This document shows, piece after piece, positions 16,344 to 24,866 of a stretch of DNA of 64,000 nucleotides. The stretch is taken from the NCBI GenBank assembly GCA_041394705.1, contig JAWKHS010000021.1, positions 1 to 64,000 on the forward strand, written 5' to 3'. Positions within the stretch are counted from its first letter, which is position 1. Every line of letters starts with the position of its first letter. A program made the position numbers and the translations under genes. This stretch comes from Vicinamibacterales bacterium. GTDB taxonomy: Bacteria > Acidobacteriota > Vicinamibacteria > Vicinamibacterales > UBA2999. The notes beneath the pieces are model-generated. The model made no database searches and was not told the DNA's origin. It saw nothing but the letters and a program-made list of their open reading frames with translations.

Positions 16344-18485
16344 TCACCGGCGCGGCCCGGAGGCCGCCCCGGTGAGGCTCAGGAGATACGGCGCGCCGGT
16401 GGTCGTCGTCTCGTCGTAGACGATCACGTCGCCCCGTGGCGACCAGGCCGGGTAGCGGGCGACGACGCGCGTGGACGCCGTGTGCGTCACCGGGATCCGG
16501 ACGCCCGTCGCGACCTCGAGGCTCTCGATGTTCCACACGCCGTCCGGCCCGACGACCGCCGTGGCGATGTACTTCCCGTCGGGCGAGAACGACCCGGGCC
16601 AGAACTGGCCGCGAGGCGGCGAGACGGGACGGGCCGCGAGCGTCCCGGCGTCGGCCACGTACATCGGCATGTCCGGTCCCACCTTGCGTTCCAGCGCGAG
16701 GAGGCGTCCGTCGGGCGACCAGACGCCGAAGGCGTAGCCGTCGAGTGCCGTCCACGCCGCGCAGGTGCCCGTCGACACCGAGCCCTTGAGGAGCGAGTTC
16801 AGCGGCTCGCCCAGCGTGACGAGCAGCGTGTCGCCGTCGGGGGCGACCCTGGGGAACGTCGCCGCCTCGGGCAGCCGCACGCGATCGGTGACCGCGCCGG
16901 TCTCGAGGTCCACGTCCACCAGCACCGGCTCCAGCCCGGTCCAGCGGAGCAGGAAGAGCGACCGCGCCGAGCGCCACGACGGATACGCCACCCGTCGGCC
17001 GCCGGTCCTGACGACGCGGTCCGCCGTGCCGTCGATCCCCACGACACGCACTTCGGTGGCGCGGTCGTAGGCGACCGCCGTGCCGTCGGGCGACACGGCC
17101 GGATGGCCCCCGTGGGCGATCGTCCGCGGCTCGCCGCGCGGCGCGCCGGCCGCCGTCACCGGCACGGCCCGCACCGCCTTGCGGTAGTCGGCGACGACGA
17201 GGGCGGCCGTGCGGCCGCCGGGCGCCAGGGACAGGCCCAGGATGTCGCCGGGCAGGTCGGCGAGGACGGTTGGCAGCGGCGACAGCGGCGCCGAATCGCC
17301 CACGGGGACGCTCAGCAGCTGCCGGCCGCCCATGAAGCGATCGGGCCCGATCGCGCTCAGGCCCGACCGGGTCGGCACGAGCGCCTGGAGGCGGAACGAC
17401 AGCGCGGCCGTCCGCTTGGTGACGAGGCCCGTCGCCACGCGCACCGACCAGACGTCGATGGGGCCGTTTCTGAAGGCCATGAAGTAGACGTCGGCGCCGT
17501 CGGGCGCCCAGAGCGGGGCGCCGTGCCCGCCGGGTGGATCGCCCTCGGTCGTCAGCGGCCGCGCCGGGCCACGTCCATCGGCGGGCGCCATCCACAGCCG
17601 CGACCCGGGCTGCGCCAGATCGGTCAGGAGCTCGTCGGACTGGAAGGCGATCCACTGCCCGTCCGGCGACCAGGCCGGACGCGATCCGAAGGCAGCCACC
17701 TGCCGCGCGGCGCCACCCGCCGCCGGGATGACCCAGATGCCCTTCCTGATCACCGAGTGGTAGGCGATCGCGGATCCGTCGGGCGACCACGACGGGTGCA
17801 CGTTGCGCATGCCATCGGCCGTGACCGGCGTGGAGGTGGCGGCCGACAGGTCCCGCCGGTAGATCTCGTCTTCCCCGCTCCGGTCCGACACGAGGGCGAG
17901 CCACCGGCCGTCGGGCGAGAAGACCGCCGCGGTGACGTCGCCGGTCTCGCCGGCGATGGGTGCGAGCGACACGGGGTCCGCCGCGACGACCGCAGGGGCG
18001 TCGCCGGCGCGTGACCGGGCCAGCACGACGGCGGCCACGACGGCCGCCGCCAGGACCGCGAACACGGCGGCCGCCCACGGGGCGCGCCGTCCCGGAGCGC
18101 CGGGTGCCGGCGCCGCGTCGGCGGGCGCGGGCGGCGCCACCGGCCGGGCGGGGATGACGGGCGCGTCCGCGGGCACCTCCTCCACCGGCGCGATGAAGCG
18201 GTAGCCGCGCGTGGGCACGGTCTCGATGTACTTCGCGTCGCCCGCATCGTCGCCCAGCTCGCGCCGCAACTGCGCGACGACGCGCGTGAGGGCGTTGGGT
18301 GTCACGGCGACGCCCGGCCACACCCCGTCGAGGAGTTCGTCGCGGGTCACGAGGCGGCCGGGCCGCTCCACGAGGACACGGAGCACCTCGAGCGCCTTGG
18401 GCTCCAGGGCCCGGCGTTCGCCCGCGCGCGTGACGGCGAAGCGGTCGACGTCCAGCTCGACGTCGGCGAAGCGATAGCGGGCCAC
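16344..18485 (-). CDS. CadC-like winged-helix membrane regulator with TolB-type propeller
   Basis: The 713-residue protein joins an N-terminal OmpR-type DNA-binding domain (residues 1-100; LEPKALEVLRVLVERPGRLV and KYIETVPTRGYRFIAPVEE), a Pro/Ala linker, a single TM helix (about 135-157) and a periplasmic propeller of PD40/WD40-like blades. Blades show SPDGRWLALVSDRSGEDEIY, WSPDGSAIAYHS and WSPDGQWIAF. The topology is that of CadC or ToxR: an inner-membrane, one-component regulator that senses outside and binds DNA inside. The ligand is unknown. The fusion is frequent in Acidobacteriota. The divergent gene at 18698 is a candidate target because of position only. Confidence 0.88.
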   Translation of the reverse strand: MARYRFADVELDVDRFAVTRAGERRALEPKALEVLRVLVERPGRLVTRDELLDGVWPGVAVTPNALTRVVAQLRRELGDDAGDAKYIETVPTRGYRFIAPVEEVPADAPVIPARPVAPPAPADAAPAPGAPGRRAPWAAAVFAVLAAAVVAAVVLARSRAGDAPAVVAADPVSLAPIAGETGDVTAAVFSPDGRWLALVSDRSGEDEIYRRDLSAATSTPVTADGMRNVHPSWSPDGSAIAYHSVIRKGIWVIPAAGGAARQVAAFGSRPAWSPDGQWIAFQSDELLTDLAQPGSRLWMAPADGRGPARPLTTEGDPPGGHGAPLWAPDGADVYFMAFRNGPIDVWSVRVATGLVTKRTAALSFRLQALVPTRSGLSAIGPDRFMGGRQLLSVPVGDSAPLSPLPTVLADLPGDILGLSLAPGGRTAALVVADYRKAVRAVPVTAAGAPRGEPRTIAHGGHPAVSPDGTAVAYDRATEVRVVGIDGTADRVVRTGGRRVAYPSWRSARSLFLLRWTGLEPVLVDVDLETGAVTDRVRLPEAATFPRVAPDGDTLLVTLGEPLNSLLKGSVSTGTCAAWTALDGYAFGVWSPDGRLLALERKVGPDMPMYVADAGTLAARPVSPPRGQFWPGSFSPDGKYIATAVVGPDGVWNIESLEVATGVRIPVTHTASTRVVARYPAWSPRGDVIVYDETTTTGAPYLLSLTGAASGPRR

Positions 18486-18697
18486 GACCGGATTATCCGC
18501 GACCCGCCGGGCCTCGTCGCGACCTCGGGACCGGCGGCGGGACGGGCGAGCGGGCCGCGGGCCGGCCGCGGGAGCCGCCCGGCCGGAGAAACCTGTTCCG
18601 GCCCTGGCACCTCGGCCGTCTCAGGTCTCGGGTGCCGGTCGCGTCGCCGGCCCGTGCCCCATCCCCGGGCCACCGCTCACCGAAGGAGAACCGTCAC

Positions 18698-20242
18698 ATG
18701 CACCGTTCAGCCATCCGCGCCGTGCTCCGGCGCGCGCCCCAGGCCGCGCGCTGGGGTCTCGCCCTGGCCGCGCTCGTCGCGGCCCCGTCGCTCGCCCGGG
18801 GACAGTCCGCCATCATCTATGGGTCGCTCGGCAATTTCGACATCTCCAACGACACCGGCAAGGTATGCCACGGCTTCGAGATCGAGCTCGAGGGCGTGCA
18901 GCCCGGCGACGTCCGGGCGGCCTTCTCGTCCAACCGCTACGGCATGCCGGAGTTCCTCGCGACGCCGACGGGCACGGCGGTCCGCTATTCGGCGACGTAC
19001 GACGCCGCCACGGGGACGTGGAGCACGCGGACGATCCAGCACACGGTGCCCTGGTTCTCGGGGCAGTGCTACCAGTGGGTGCCCGCCACCTACGAGGACG
19101 GCGGCTGCGAGCACTTCGGCACCTACACGGTCGGCAACGCCACGAAGGTGACCTCGCGGTGGCTGTGCGAGGACGACACGCCCGGCAGCCTGACGCCGGT
19201 CGATCCGCCGACGGCCGTGCCGTACGCCTCGTACTACGTCGTGCCGCCGGCCAGGCCCGCCGAGCCGGCCGAGCTCGTCGCCGAGGTCGAGGCGCCCGAG
19301 CCGGCGGAGGCGCCCGAGCTCTACGGCGACGCCCAGTGGATCCGCACGTTCGTGATGCAGCTGCCGCGCGAGCTCTCGCTCGACGAGCTCATGGCCGACA
19401 ACCCCGGCGCCGTGCCGATGGATCCGAACCAGCTCGAGTCGGACTACCAGATCCTCCAGGACGAGCCGGCCTCGGGCAGCAACGGCAACCGCCGCCAGAA
19501 GCGCAACTCCGGGGCCATCGAGCCGACGACGCGCGCCATCGTCCGGCGCATCGAGACCTGGTCCTTCACGGGCAGCTACGATCCGGTGACGCACGAGGCC
19601 CTCTGCCTGGACCTGACGTGCAACGTGCCCGACCCGACCGAGATCGGCGAACTGCTCGCCGTGCAGATGACGGCGGCGAACGTCGAACCCGACTCGGTGG
19701 TCGTCTCGGTGGTGGGCGGCGGCCGGGTCGGCTCGGCGGACAAGGCCATCGACTGCGGCAGCAAGTGCGGATCGGTGTACGTGGCCGGCGCGCAGGTCAC
19801 GCTGACCGCCAAGGCGGATAGCGGCAGCACGTTCTCCGGCTGGAACGGCGCCTGCGCCGGCACCGGCACCTGCACCGTGGCCGCAAGCGGCATCGTCAAC
19901 GTCGGCGCGGTGTTCGCCACGGCCTCGACGGGCGGCGGTGGCGGCGGTGGCACGGGCGGCGGCGGCGGTGGCAATGGCGGTGGCGGCGGCACGGCCACGC
20001 GGACCCTGTCGGTGAAGACCGCCGGCGGCAAGGCCCTCCTCACGAGCGACGTCGGGGGCATCAACTGCGGCAAGACCTGCTCGGCCGCCGTCGCGAGCGG
20101 CACCGTGGTGACACTGAGCGCCGCGCCGGAGCCCGGCTTCCAGTTCGTGAGCTGGACCGGTGCCTGCGCGTCCAACCAGCCGACGTGCACCGTCGCCGTC
20201 ACCGCCAGCGGCACGGCGCAGGCCAACTTCATCAAGCCGTAA
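18698..20242 (+). CDS. Secreted protein with two Cys-containing InlB-type B-repeats
   Basis: The start at 18698 follows GAAGGAGAA. The 514-residue product has a long signal peptide (about 36 residues) and a unique N-terminal domain with several Cys (KVCHGFEIEL, GQCYQWVP, DGGCEHFGTY, RWLCEDD). C-terminal are two divergent InlB B-repeat-like modules of about 70 residues, each with the pattern CG-KC/TC, FSGWNGAC or FVSWTGAC, and a final Cys strand. A poly-Gly linker (residues about 411-433; 19929-19992) joins them. Such modules occur in secreted or surface proteins. Function is unknown. A strong hairpin follows the gene. Confidence 0.8.
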   Translation: MHRSAIRAVLRRAPQAARWGLALAALVAAPSLARGQSAIIYGSLGNFDISNDTGKVCHGFEIELEGVQPGDVRAAFSSNRYGMPEFLATPTGTAVRYSATYDAATGTWSTRTIQHTVPWFSGQCYQWVPATYEDGGCEHFGTYTVGNATKVTSRWLCEDDTPGSLTPVDPPTAVPYASYYVVPPARPAEPAELVAEVEAPEPAEAPELYGDAQWIRTFVMQLPRELSLDELMADNPGAVPMDPNQLESDYQILQDEPASGSNGNRRQKRNSGAIEPTTRAIVRRIETWSFTGSYDPVTHEALCLDLTCNVPDPTEIGELLAVQMTAANVEPDSVVVSVVGGGRVGSADKAIDCGSKCGSVYVAGAQVTLTAKADSGSTFSGWNGACAGTGTCTVAASGIVNVGAVFATASTGGGGGGGTGGGGGGNGGGGGTATRTLSVKTAGGKALLTSDVGGINCGKTCSAAVASGTVVTLSAAPEPGFQFVSWTGACASNQPTCTVAVTASGTAQANFIKP

Positions 20243-20307
20243 GGCAGGTCGTCGTCGCGCACTCTCGCCCCGTCCCGGCCGTTGGGGGGCGGAAGGACGA
20301 GGCGAGG

Positions 20308-20336
20308 CGGGGCCGGTCCCCCGAGGACCGGCCCCG
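20308..20336. terminator. 11-bp GC hairpin between convergent genes
   Basis: The left arm at 20308-20318 (CGGGGCCGGTC) pairs perfectly with 20326-20336 around a 7-nt loop. It lies between the stop codons of two convergent genes (20242 and 20360). TTCCTGT follows on the plus strand, only a weak T-rich run. Confidence 0.6.
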
Positions 20337-20359
20337 TTCCTGTGTACGGACCGGCGGGC

Positions 20360-21241
20360 TCAGCGACGCGGAGGCGGGGGCACCAGACGTCCGGACGTGG
20401 TGAAGCGCCGGAAGCGGGCGTAGGTGGCGATGCCCTCGCCGCTGGGCCGCCCATCGTAGGTCTCCGACAACCTGACGGGCACCAGCAGGCCGAGGGCCGG
20501 TTCCTCGCGGAAGTCGACGCGCACCTCGTGGCGGCCGCGGCCGTCCGGCGCGTGCAGGGTGACCTGCGCCCTGAGCACGGCGCCGTCGTCACGCACCCAG
20601 GCGCGCACGTCGGCCCTGACGAACAGGCCGCCCTCGAACGCGATGATGCCGCCGGGCGGGTGCTCGCGCAGCTGGAGGCGCGTCGCCCGCTGGCCGTCGA
20701 TCGTCGCGCCGCCGTCCATCGTGGTGACGAAGCGGGACGCCCGCCGCCGTCCGAGGAGATCGAGCGGAAGCGTCGGCAGGTTCAGGCTGCGGGGGTGCCC
20801 GAGGTTGTACTGCGCGTTGGCGTCGGCGATGGCCTTCGCGCGCGCGAACAGGTCCGGCCCGGCCGTCGCGAACGCCCGGTCGAGATGATCCGCCTCGCCG
20901 GCGACCAGCCGGCCGTCCACGCGCCGGACGCTGCGCTGCCCCAGCCACGCCAGGCCGCCGGGCAGCCGCAGGAAGCCCACCTCGGACACGAGCTGGCGGC
21001 GCTCGGACACGCGGCTGTTCCCGTACTCACTCGTGAAGGCCGTCCGCTGCACGAACACCTCGTCGGCGATGAGGGCGCTCAACTCGCCCTCGTAGACGTC
21101 GAGGTAGGCGTGCACCTTGGCGACGAGCGACGGAGTCCCGCCGTCCTGCGCGGACGGCGCCGCGAGCCACGCCGCGGCACAGGCGGCCGCCGCGGCCACC
21201 GCGATCCGACGCCGCACGCCTCGATGTCCTCTCTTGGCCAT
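20360..21241 (-). CDS. Exported hypothetical protein
   Basis: The 293-residue protein has a signal peptide (RRRIAVAAAAACAAAWLAAP) and no domain I can name. The mature part starts with a helical segment (LVAKVHAYLDVYEGELSALI ADEVF) and continues with beta-rich sequence including SRFVTTMDGGATIDGQRATR and VRVDFREEPALGLLVPVRLS. The pattern resembles lipoprotein-carrier-like or outer-membrane-lipoprotein-sorting-like folds seen in many acidobacterial exported proteins, but this is weak. The ATG at 21241 is chosen over 21268 because it places the basic residues directly before the hydrophobic core. Confidence 0.65.
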   Translation of the reverse strand: MAKRGHRGVRRRIAVAAAAACAAAWLAAPSAQDGGTPSLVAKVHAYLDVYEGELSALIADEVFVQRTAFTSEYGNSRVSERRQLVSEVGFLRLPGGLAWLGQRSVRRVDGRLVAGEADHLDRAFATAGPDLFARAKAIADANAQYNLGHPRSLNLPTLPLDLLGRRRASRFVTTMDGGATIDGQRATRLQLREHPPGGIIAFEGGLFVRADVRAWVRDDGAVLRAQVTLHAPDGRGRHEVRVDFREEPALGLLVPVRLSETYDGRPSGEGIATYARFRRFTTSGRLVPPPPRR

Positions 21242-21334
21242 GGGGTCTGCGAACGCCCGTTGTACCACGGCGCCGCCCCCGCGGGCGGCCGGGCGCGGCG
21301 GGCCACCGTGCGGGCGGACCGGGCACGCCGGCGC

Positions 21335-22876
21335 CTACGGGCAGCGGCGGACGGGGTCGCGCCGGTCGTCGCCCGCGCACTGGTTGGGCCGTGTGTCCTC
21401 GAGGAGGCGCACGTGCACCCGGGCGTGGAGGTCGTTGAAGCCCGTGTCCGGTTCCCACACCCCGTCGTTGGCGAGCCGGATGCTGTAGGCGGGCACGCCG
21501 TAGAGACCGCGCTCGGGATCGGGCAGGTCGAGCAGCACGTCGTAGTCGCCGTCTTCGAGATCCGGCGGCAGGACGGTCGAGAACGACAGGAGCCGCGTCT
21601 CGCCCGCCCCCCAGAACCGCGGGTCCTCGGTGAGTGGGAACCGTATCAGCCGGCCGCTTCCCTCGTGCCGGAGCACGAGCTCGACGAGCCGCGGGTTGTA
21701 GGGCGCGGCCCACCCGTCGTTGACGAGGCGCAGCGCCATCCCCCACCGCCGCCCGGCCTGCGCCTGCGCCGTCACGTGCGCGTCGAGCAGCCGGAACCGG
21801 TAACCCAGCCGCGACCGGATCTCGTCGACGCAGCCTTCCTGCTGCCACAAGGCGATGATGGCCGGGTGATAGCCGAGGTGCAGGGTGCTCCAGCGCATGC
21901 GCGCGAGATCGACGAGGGCGCTCGCGCAGTGGGCTTCGGGCGCCAGGATCACCGGATCGCCGTCCGCCCCGCAGGTCTCGCCGCCCTGCGGCACGAAGCG
22001 GTTGTCGAGACCCAGGTAGGTCTTCAGCGCGTCGATCGACTGCGCGAAGCGCGACGGCGGCGAGTAGGTGCCGGTGTCGGTCGGGCCCGAGGCGAGGCAG
22101 TCGTTGTGGGCGCCGACCCGCGCCTGCGGCGAACCGCGATAGACGTTGGACGGCGTGAGCGGGAGGGGCCCGTACAGCTGCTGCTTGTGGAACGCATAGC
22201 GGAGGGCCGTCATCCGCGTGGCCGGCAGCACCGAGAGCAGGCGCGCCAGGATCGCGGCCGAGCGTGTGTTCAGGCTGTGGTCGGGTTCCAGCAGGCCCGA
22301 CGACGAGCTGTGCCACTCGCCCCAGGCCCCCACGAACCCCGTCTCCATGAAGGCGATGACGTCGGCGTTGGCGACGAGGACGGGCGCGAGCTGATCGAGG
22401 TGTTCCAGCACCCGGTCGAGCGGCGCGTCCAGCGCATCGGCCGCGCGGCCGATGCCCGGAAAGTTGTAGGTGAAGCGCGGGACGATCTTGAGCCCCGCGC
22501 GCCGGACGGCGGCGAAGTCGGTGTTGATGTGGTCGAGCGCGGCGGTCGCGATCGGCGCGGTCCTGAACTCGTCGATCACGAAGTAGGCCCGGATCATCGA
22601 CAGCCCTTCGGCCCGGACCGCCGCGAGCGTGCGGTCGTCGAACGGCTGCTCCTCGGTGCCCAGCCGGAACGGCGTGAACTGCCGGAAGAACCCCCGCTCG
22701 GGATTCGGGACGTCGCCGGGCGCCGGCAGGTAGCGGACCGTGGGTGCGTAGGGCGCGCGCGGCACAGCCTGCGCGTCGCCGATGCCGGCCGATGCGCTCC
22801 CGGCACACGCGGCCAGGCACGTCAGCACGACGGCGACGAGACCGATTCGCGCCGGCATCCGCCTCACGCCCGTCAT
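21335..22876 (-). CDS. DUF4874/DUF4832-type lipoprotein
   Basis: The 513-residue protein starts with a lipoprotein signal (VVLTCLAACAGS; the lipobox is LAAC). The region after it, PAPGDVPNPERGFFRQFT, marks the DUF4874 domain; IAFMETGFVGAWGEWH is the conserved barrel strand; and the C-terminal part (RWGMALRLVNDGWAAPYNPR, then a beta-sandwich with VWEPDTGFNDLHARV) fits DUF4832. The pair of domains looks like a glycoside-hydrolase-like barrel with an immunoglobulin-like tail, and an action on surface polysaccharide is possible but unproven. The start could also be the ATG at 22858. Confidence 0.7.
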   Translation of the reverse strand: MTGVRRMPARIGLVAVVLTCLAACAGSASAGIGDAQAVPRAPYAPTVRYLPAPGDVPNPERGFFRQFTPFRLGTEEQPFDDRTLAAVRAEGLSMIRAYFVIDEFRTAPIATAALDHINTDFAAVRRAGLKIVPRFTYNFPGIGRAADALDAPLDRVLEHLDQLAPVLVANADVIAFMETGFVGAWGEWHSSSSGLLEPDHSLNTRSAAILARLLSVLPATRMTALRYAFHKQQLYGPLPLTPSNVYRGSPQARVGAHNDCLASGPTDTGTYSPPSRFAQSIDALKTYLGLDNRFVPQGGETCGADGDPVILAPEAHCASALVDLARMRWSTLHLGYHPAIIALWQQEGCVDEIRSRLGYRFRLLDAHVTAQAQAGRRWGMALRLVNDGWAAPYNPRLVELVLRHEGSGRLIRFPLTEDPRFWGAGETRLLSFSTVLPPDLEDGDYDVLLDLPDPERGLYGVPAYSIRLANDGVWEPDTGFNDLHARVHVRLLEDTRPNQCAGDDRRDPVRRCP

Positions 22877-22955
22877 GGTAGCCCGGTCGCAGGGACCGGC
22901 GGCCCGGCGGCGCGCGTTCGGCCAGGGCGGCCGGACGCGGTCTCCGCGCCCGGCG

Positions 22956-24866
22956 TCACCCCAGGCGGACCGGGGGCTCGATGAGCTCGGCGACGAGCGG
23001 GTCGTCGGGCACCACACGCGACATCGTGAGATCGCCCGGGCGCCGGTCGCGCCAGCGGCGCGGCACGCGCTCGATCTTCACGGGCCAGATCGTGAGGCGC
23101 CCGTCCGGTCCCACGTGCAGCCGGAGGAAGTGCTTGAAGTCCTCGATGCGCATCGCGCTGAACGCCTCCTCGCTGTGGCGGCCGAAGACGTTCACCGAGA
23201 CCAGCAGGTAGAGGCCCATCACGACCGACCCGGCGATCCAGCCGCCGACGAACGTGCCGGCGCCCGCCAGCGCGGCGCGCACCACGCCGGTGGCGCCGAG
23301 CCAGCGCGTGGCCAGGTCGAGCGCGCCCCAGCCCAGGTAGAACATCGCCGTCAGGTGCGCGGCCGCGTGCGCCAGTCCGCCGAGCACGCGGTACAGGCGG
23401 CTGTGTGTGTCGGTGAAGGCCAGGAACGCCAGGACGATGGCGCCGCACCACAGGCCCAGACCCGGGCGGGTGCTGAAGGCCTGCACGGTGACGTTCAGGG
23501 CCTGCCAGGGGTTGGTCGGCGCCACGCCCGCGGCGGCCGCGCCGACCAGCCACGCCGTCATCAGGTACACCGTGGCGGGCACGATCCCGAACTTCGGGTT
23601 CGCCCACGGGAAGGCGAGGTTGCGCCAGGCGAGACGCGCCGACGCCGCGGGCGCGGGGTAGCTGTGGGCGAGCGCGAAGGCGCGGGGCCGGACGTCGTCG
23701 CCGATCGCCTCCTCGCGCAGGAGCGACACGTCCTCCTCGTGCGTGGGGTGGAGGAAGGCGCCGCCCCCGCCGGCCGTGATCTTCTGGACCGGCTCCGCGG
23801 CGCCGGCCGACTCCGGCGTCTCCTGGTGGCGGCGGTAGTGGTGCAGGTCGCCCGTGAGATAGAGCTTCACGTCGATGCCGCGCTTCGCGAAGACCTCCTC
23901 GCGCAGGTAGATGAGGTCGGTCTCGTCGAAGACGCGGCCCATCGTGCGGTACTTCTGCGCGTAGATCCACACGGGCACCGAGAGACACAGGAGCACGCGG
24001 TCGCCGGGCTGCATGTAGCGCTGGGCGATGTCCCGGAAGTGCTCGATCTGGGGCACGTCGAGATCGCTCTGGAGCTGGCCGTCGCTCGCGACGAGCCACC
24101 AGCGGTGCGGCAGCTTGAGCACGAAGTAGCTCCGGCGCTGGCGCGTCCACCAGCCGGCGAGCCGCCGTCCGCCGATGTCCGAGCAGAAGAGCCGCGTGAA
24201 GGCCGACAGCCCGTCGTACCAGTCGTGGTTGCCGGGGACCGCGTAGGCGTGGGGGCGCTCGGCCGGCTCGTCGTCGCCGAACGCGGCCGCGTAGGGCGCC
24301 ACCAGGCGCCGCTGGTAGGCCTCGCGGCTGGGCGTCGGATAGACCTCGTCGCCGCCGAAGACCAGCACGTCGCCGCGAGGCAGGTCGTGGTGCGTACTGC
24401 CGTCGCGCACGCGGAGCGCGCGCTGGGCCGCCGCGTAGGCCACGGCGTAGGTGGAGTTCCAGCCGTCGCCGGTGTCGCAGACGAAGTCGATCCAGATCTC
24501 GTCGCGCGGCCGGTCGCGAAGCGGCTGCGGACCGCGCGGATGGTCGCGGTAGTGGACGGTGTGGTCGTAGTACTCCTGCCGCCGGGCGGCCAGCGCCTGC
24601 ACGATGCGCCGGTCGCTCTGCTCGCCGACGGCCAGCGAGACGAGGCTCTTGAGGCCGGTCGCGACGAGTTGGGCCGGATCGAACCAGCCCACCATGGGCA
24701 TGCGCACGTCGGGGCCCGGCCGGCGGCGCAGCCACAGCGGGAAGAACGCGGGGTTCGCGGCCATGCGCCGCGCGATGGGCACCGCCGCGGCGTGCGCCTC
24801 CGCCGCCCGGACCGGGTAGTCGTCGTCGGGCGGCGCCGGGGCCGGCCCCGGCGGCTCGACGCTCAT
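22956..24866 (-). CDS. Membrane-anchored metallophosphoesterase
   Basis: The 636-residue protein has an N-terminal region with no clear family, then a calcineurin-like phosphoesterase domain: FVCDTGDGWNSTYAVAY, VLVFGGDEVYPTP, AVPGNHDWYDG and the metal-binding LTGDLHHYRRH. The last third contains about five to six hydrophobic helices (from FGIVPATVYLMTAWLVGAAA to IAGSVVMGLYLLVSVNVFG) and a soluble C-terminal tail. A phosphodiesterase or phosphatase role at the membrane is likely; the substrate is unknown. Its ATG overlaps the stop of the upstream amidohydrolase gene (ATGA), so the two are coupled. Confidence 0.82.
   Translation of the reverse strand: MSVEPPGPAPAPPDDDYPVRAAEAHAAAVPIARRMAANPAFFPLWLRRRPGPDVRMPMVGWFDPAQLVATGLKSLVSLAVGEQSDRRIVQALAARRQEYYDHTVHYRDHPRGPQPLRDRPRDEIWIDFVCDTGDGWNSTYAVAYAAAQRALRVRDGSTHHDLPRGDVLVFGGDEVYPTPSREAYQRRLVAPYAAAFGDDEPAERPHAYAVPGNHDWYDGLSAFTRLFCSDIGGRRLAGWWTRQRRSYFVLKLPHRWWLVASDGQLQSDLDVPQIEHFRDIAQRYMQPGDRVLLCLSVPVWIYAQKYRTMGRVFDETDLIYLREEVFAKRGIDVKLYLTGDLHHYRRHQETPESAGAAEPVQKITAGGGGAFLHPTHEEDVSLLREEAIGDDVRPRAFALAHSYPAPAASARLAWRNLAFPWANPKFGIVPATVYLMTAWLVGAAAAGVAPTNPWQALNVTVQAFSTRPGLGLWCGAIVLAFLAFTDTHSRLYRVLGGLAHAAAHLTAMFYLGWGALDLATRWLGATGVVRAALAGAGTFVGGWIAGSVVMGLYLLVSVNVFGRHSEEAFSAMRIEDFKHFLRLHVGPDGRLTIWPVKIERVPRRWRDRRPGDLTMSRVVPDDPLVAELIEPPVRLG

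Noticed and set aside
20282..22984. 900-codon plus-strand open frame opposite two exported-protein genes
   Set aside because: Shadow frame with low-complexity composition; minus-strand genes there have signal peptides and conserved motifs.
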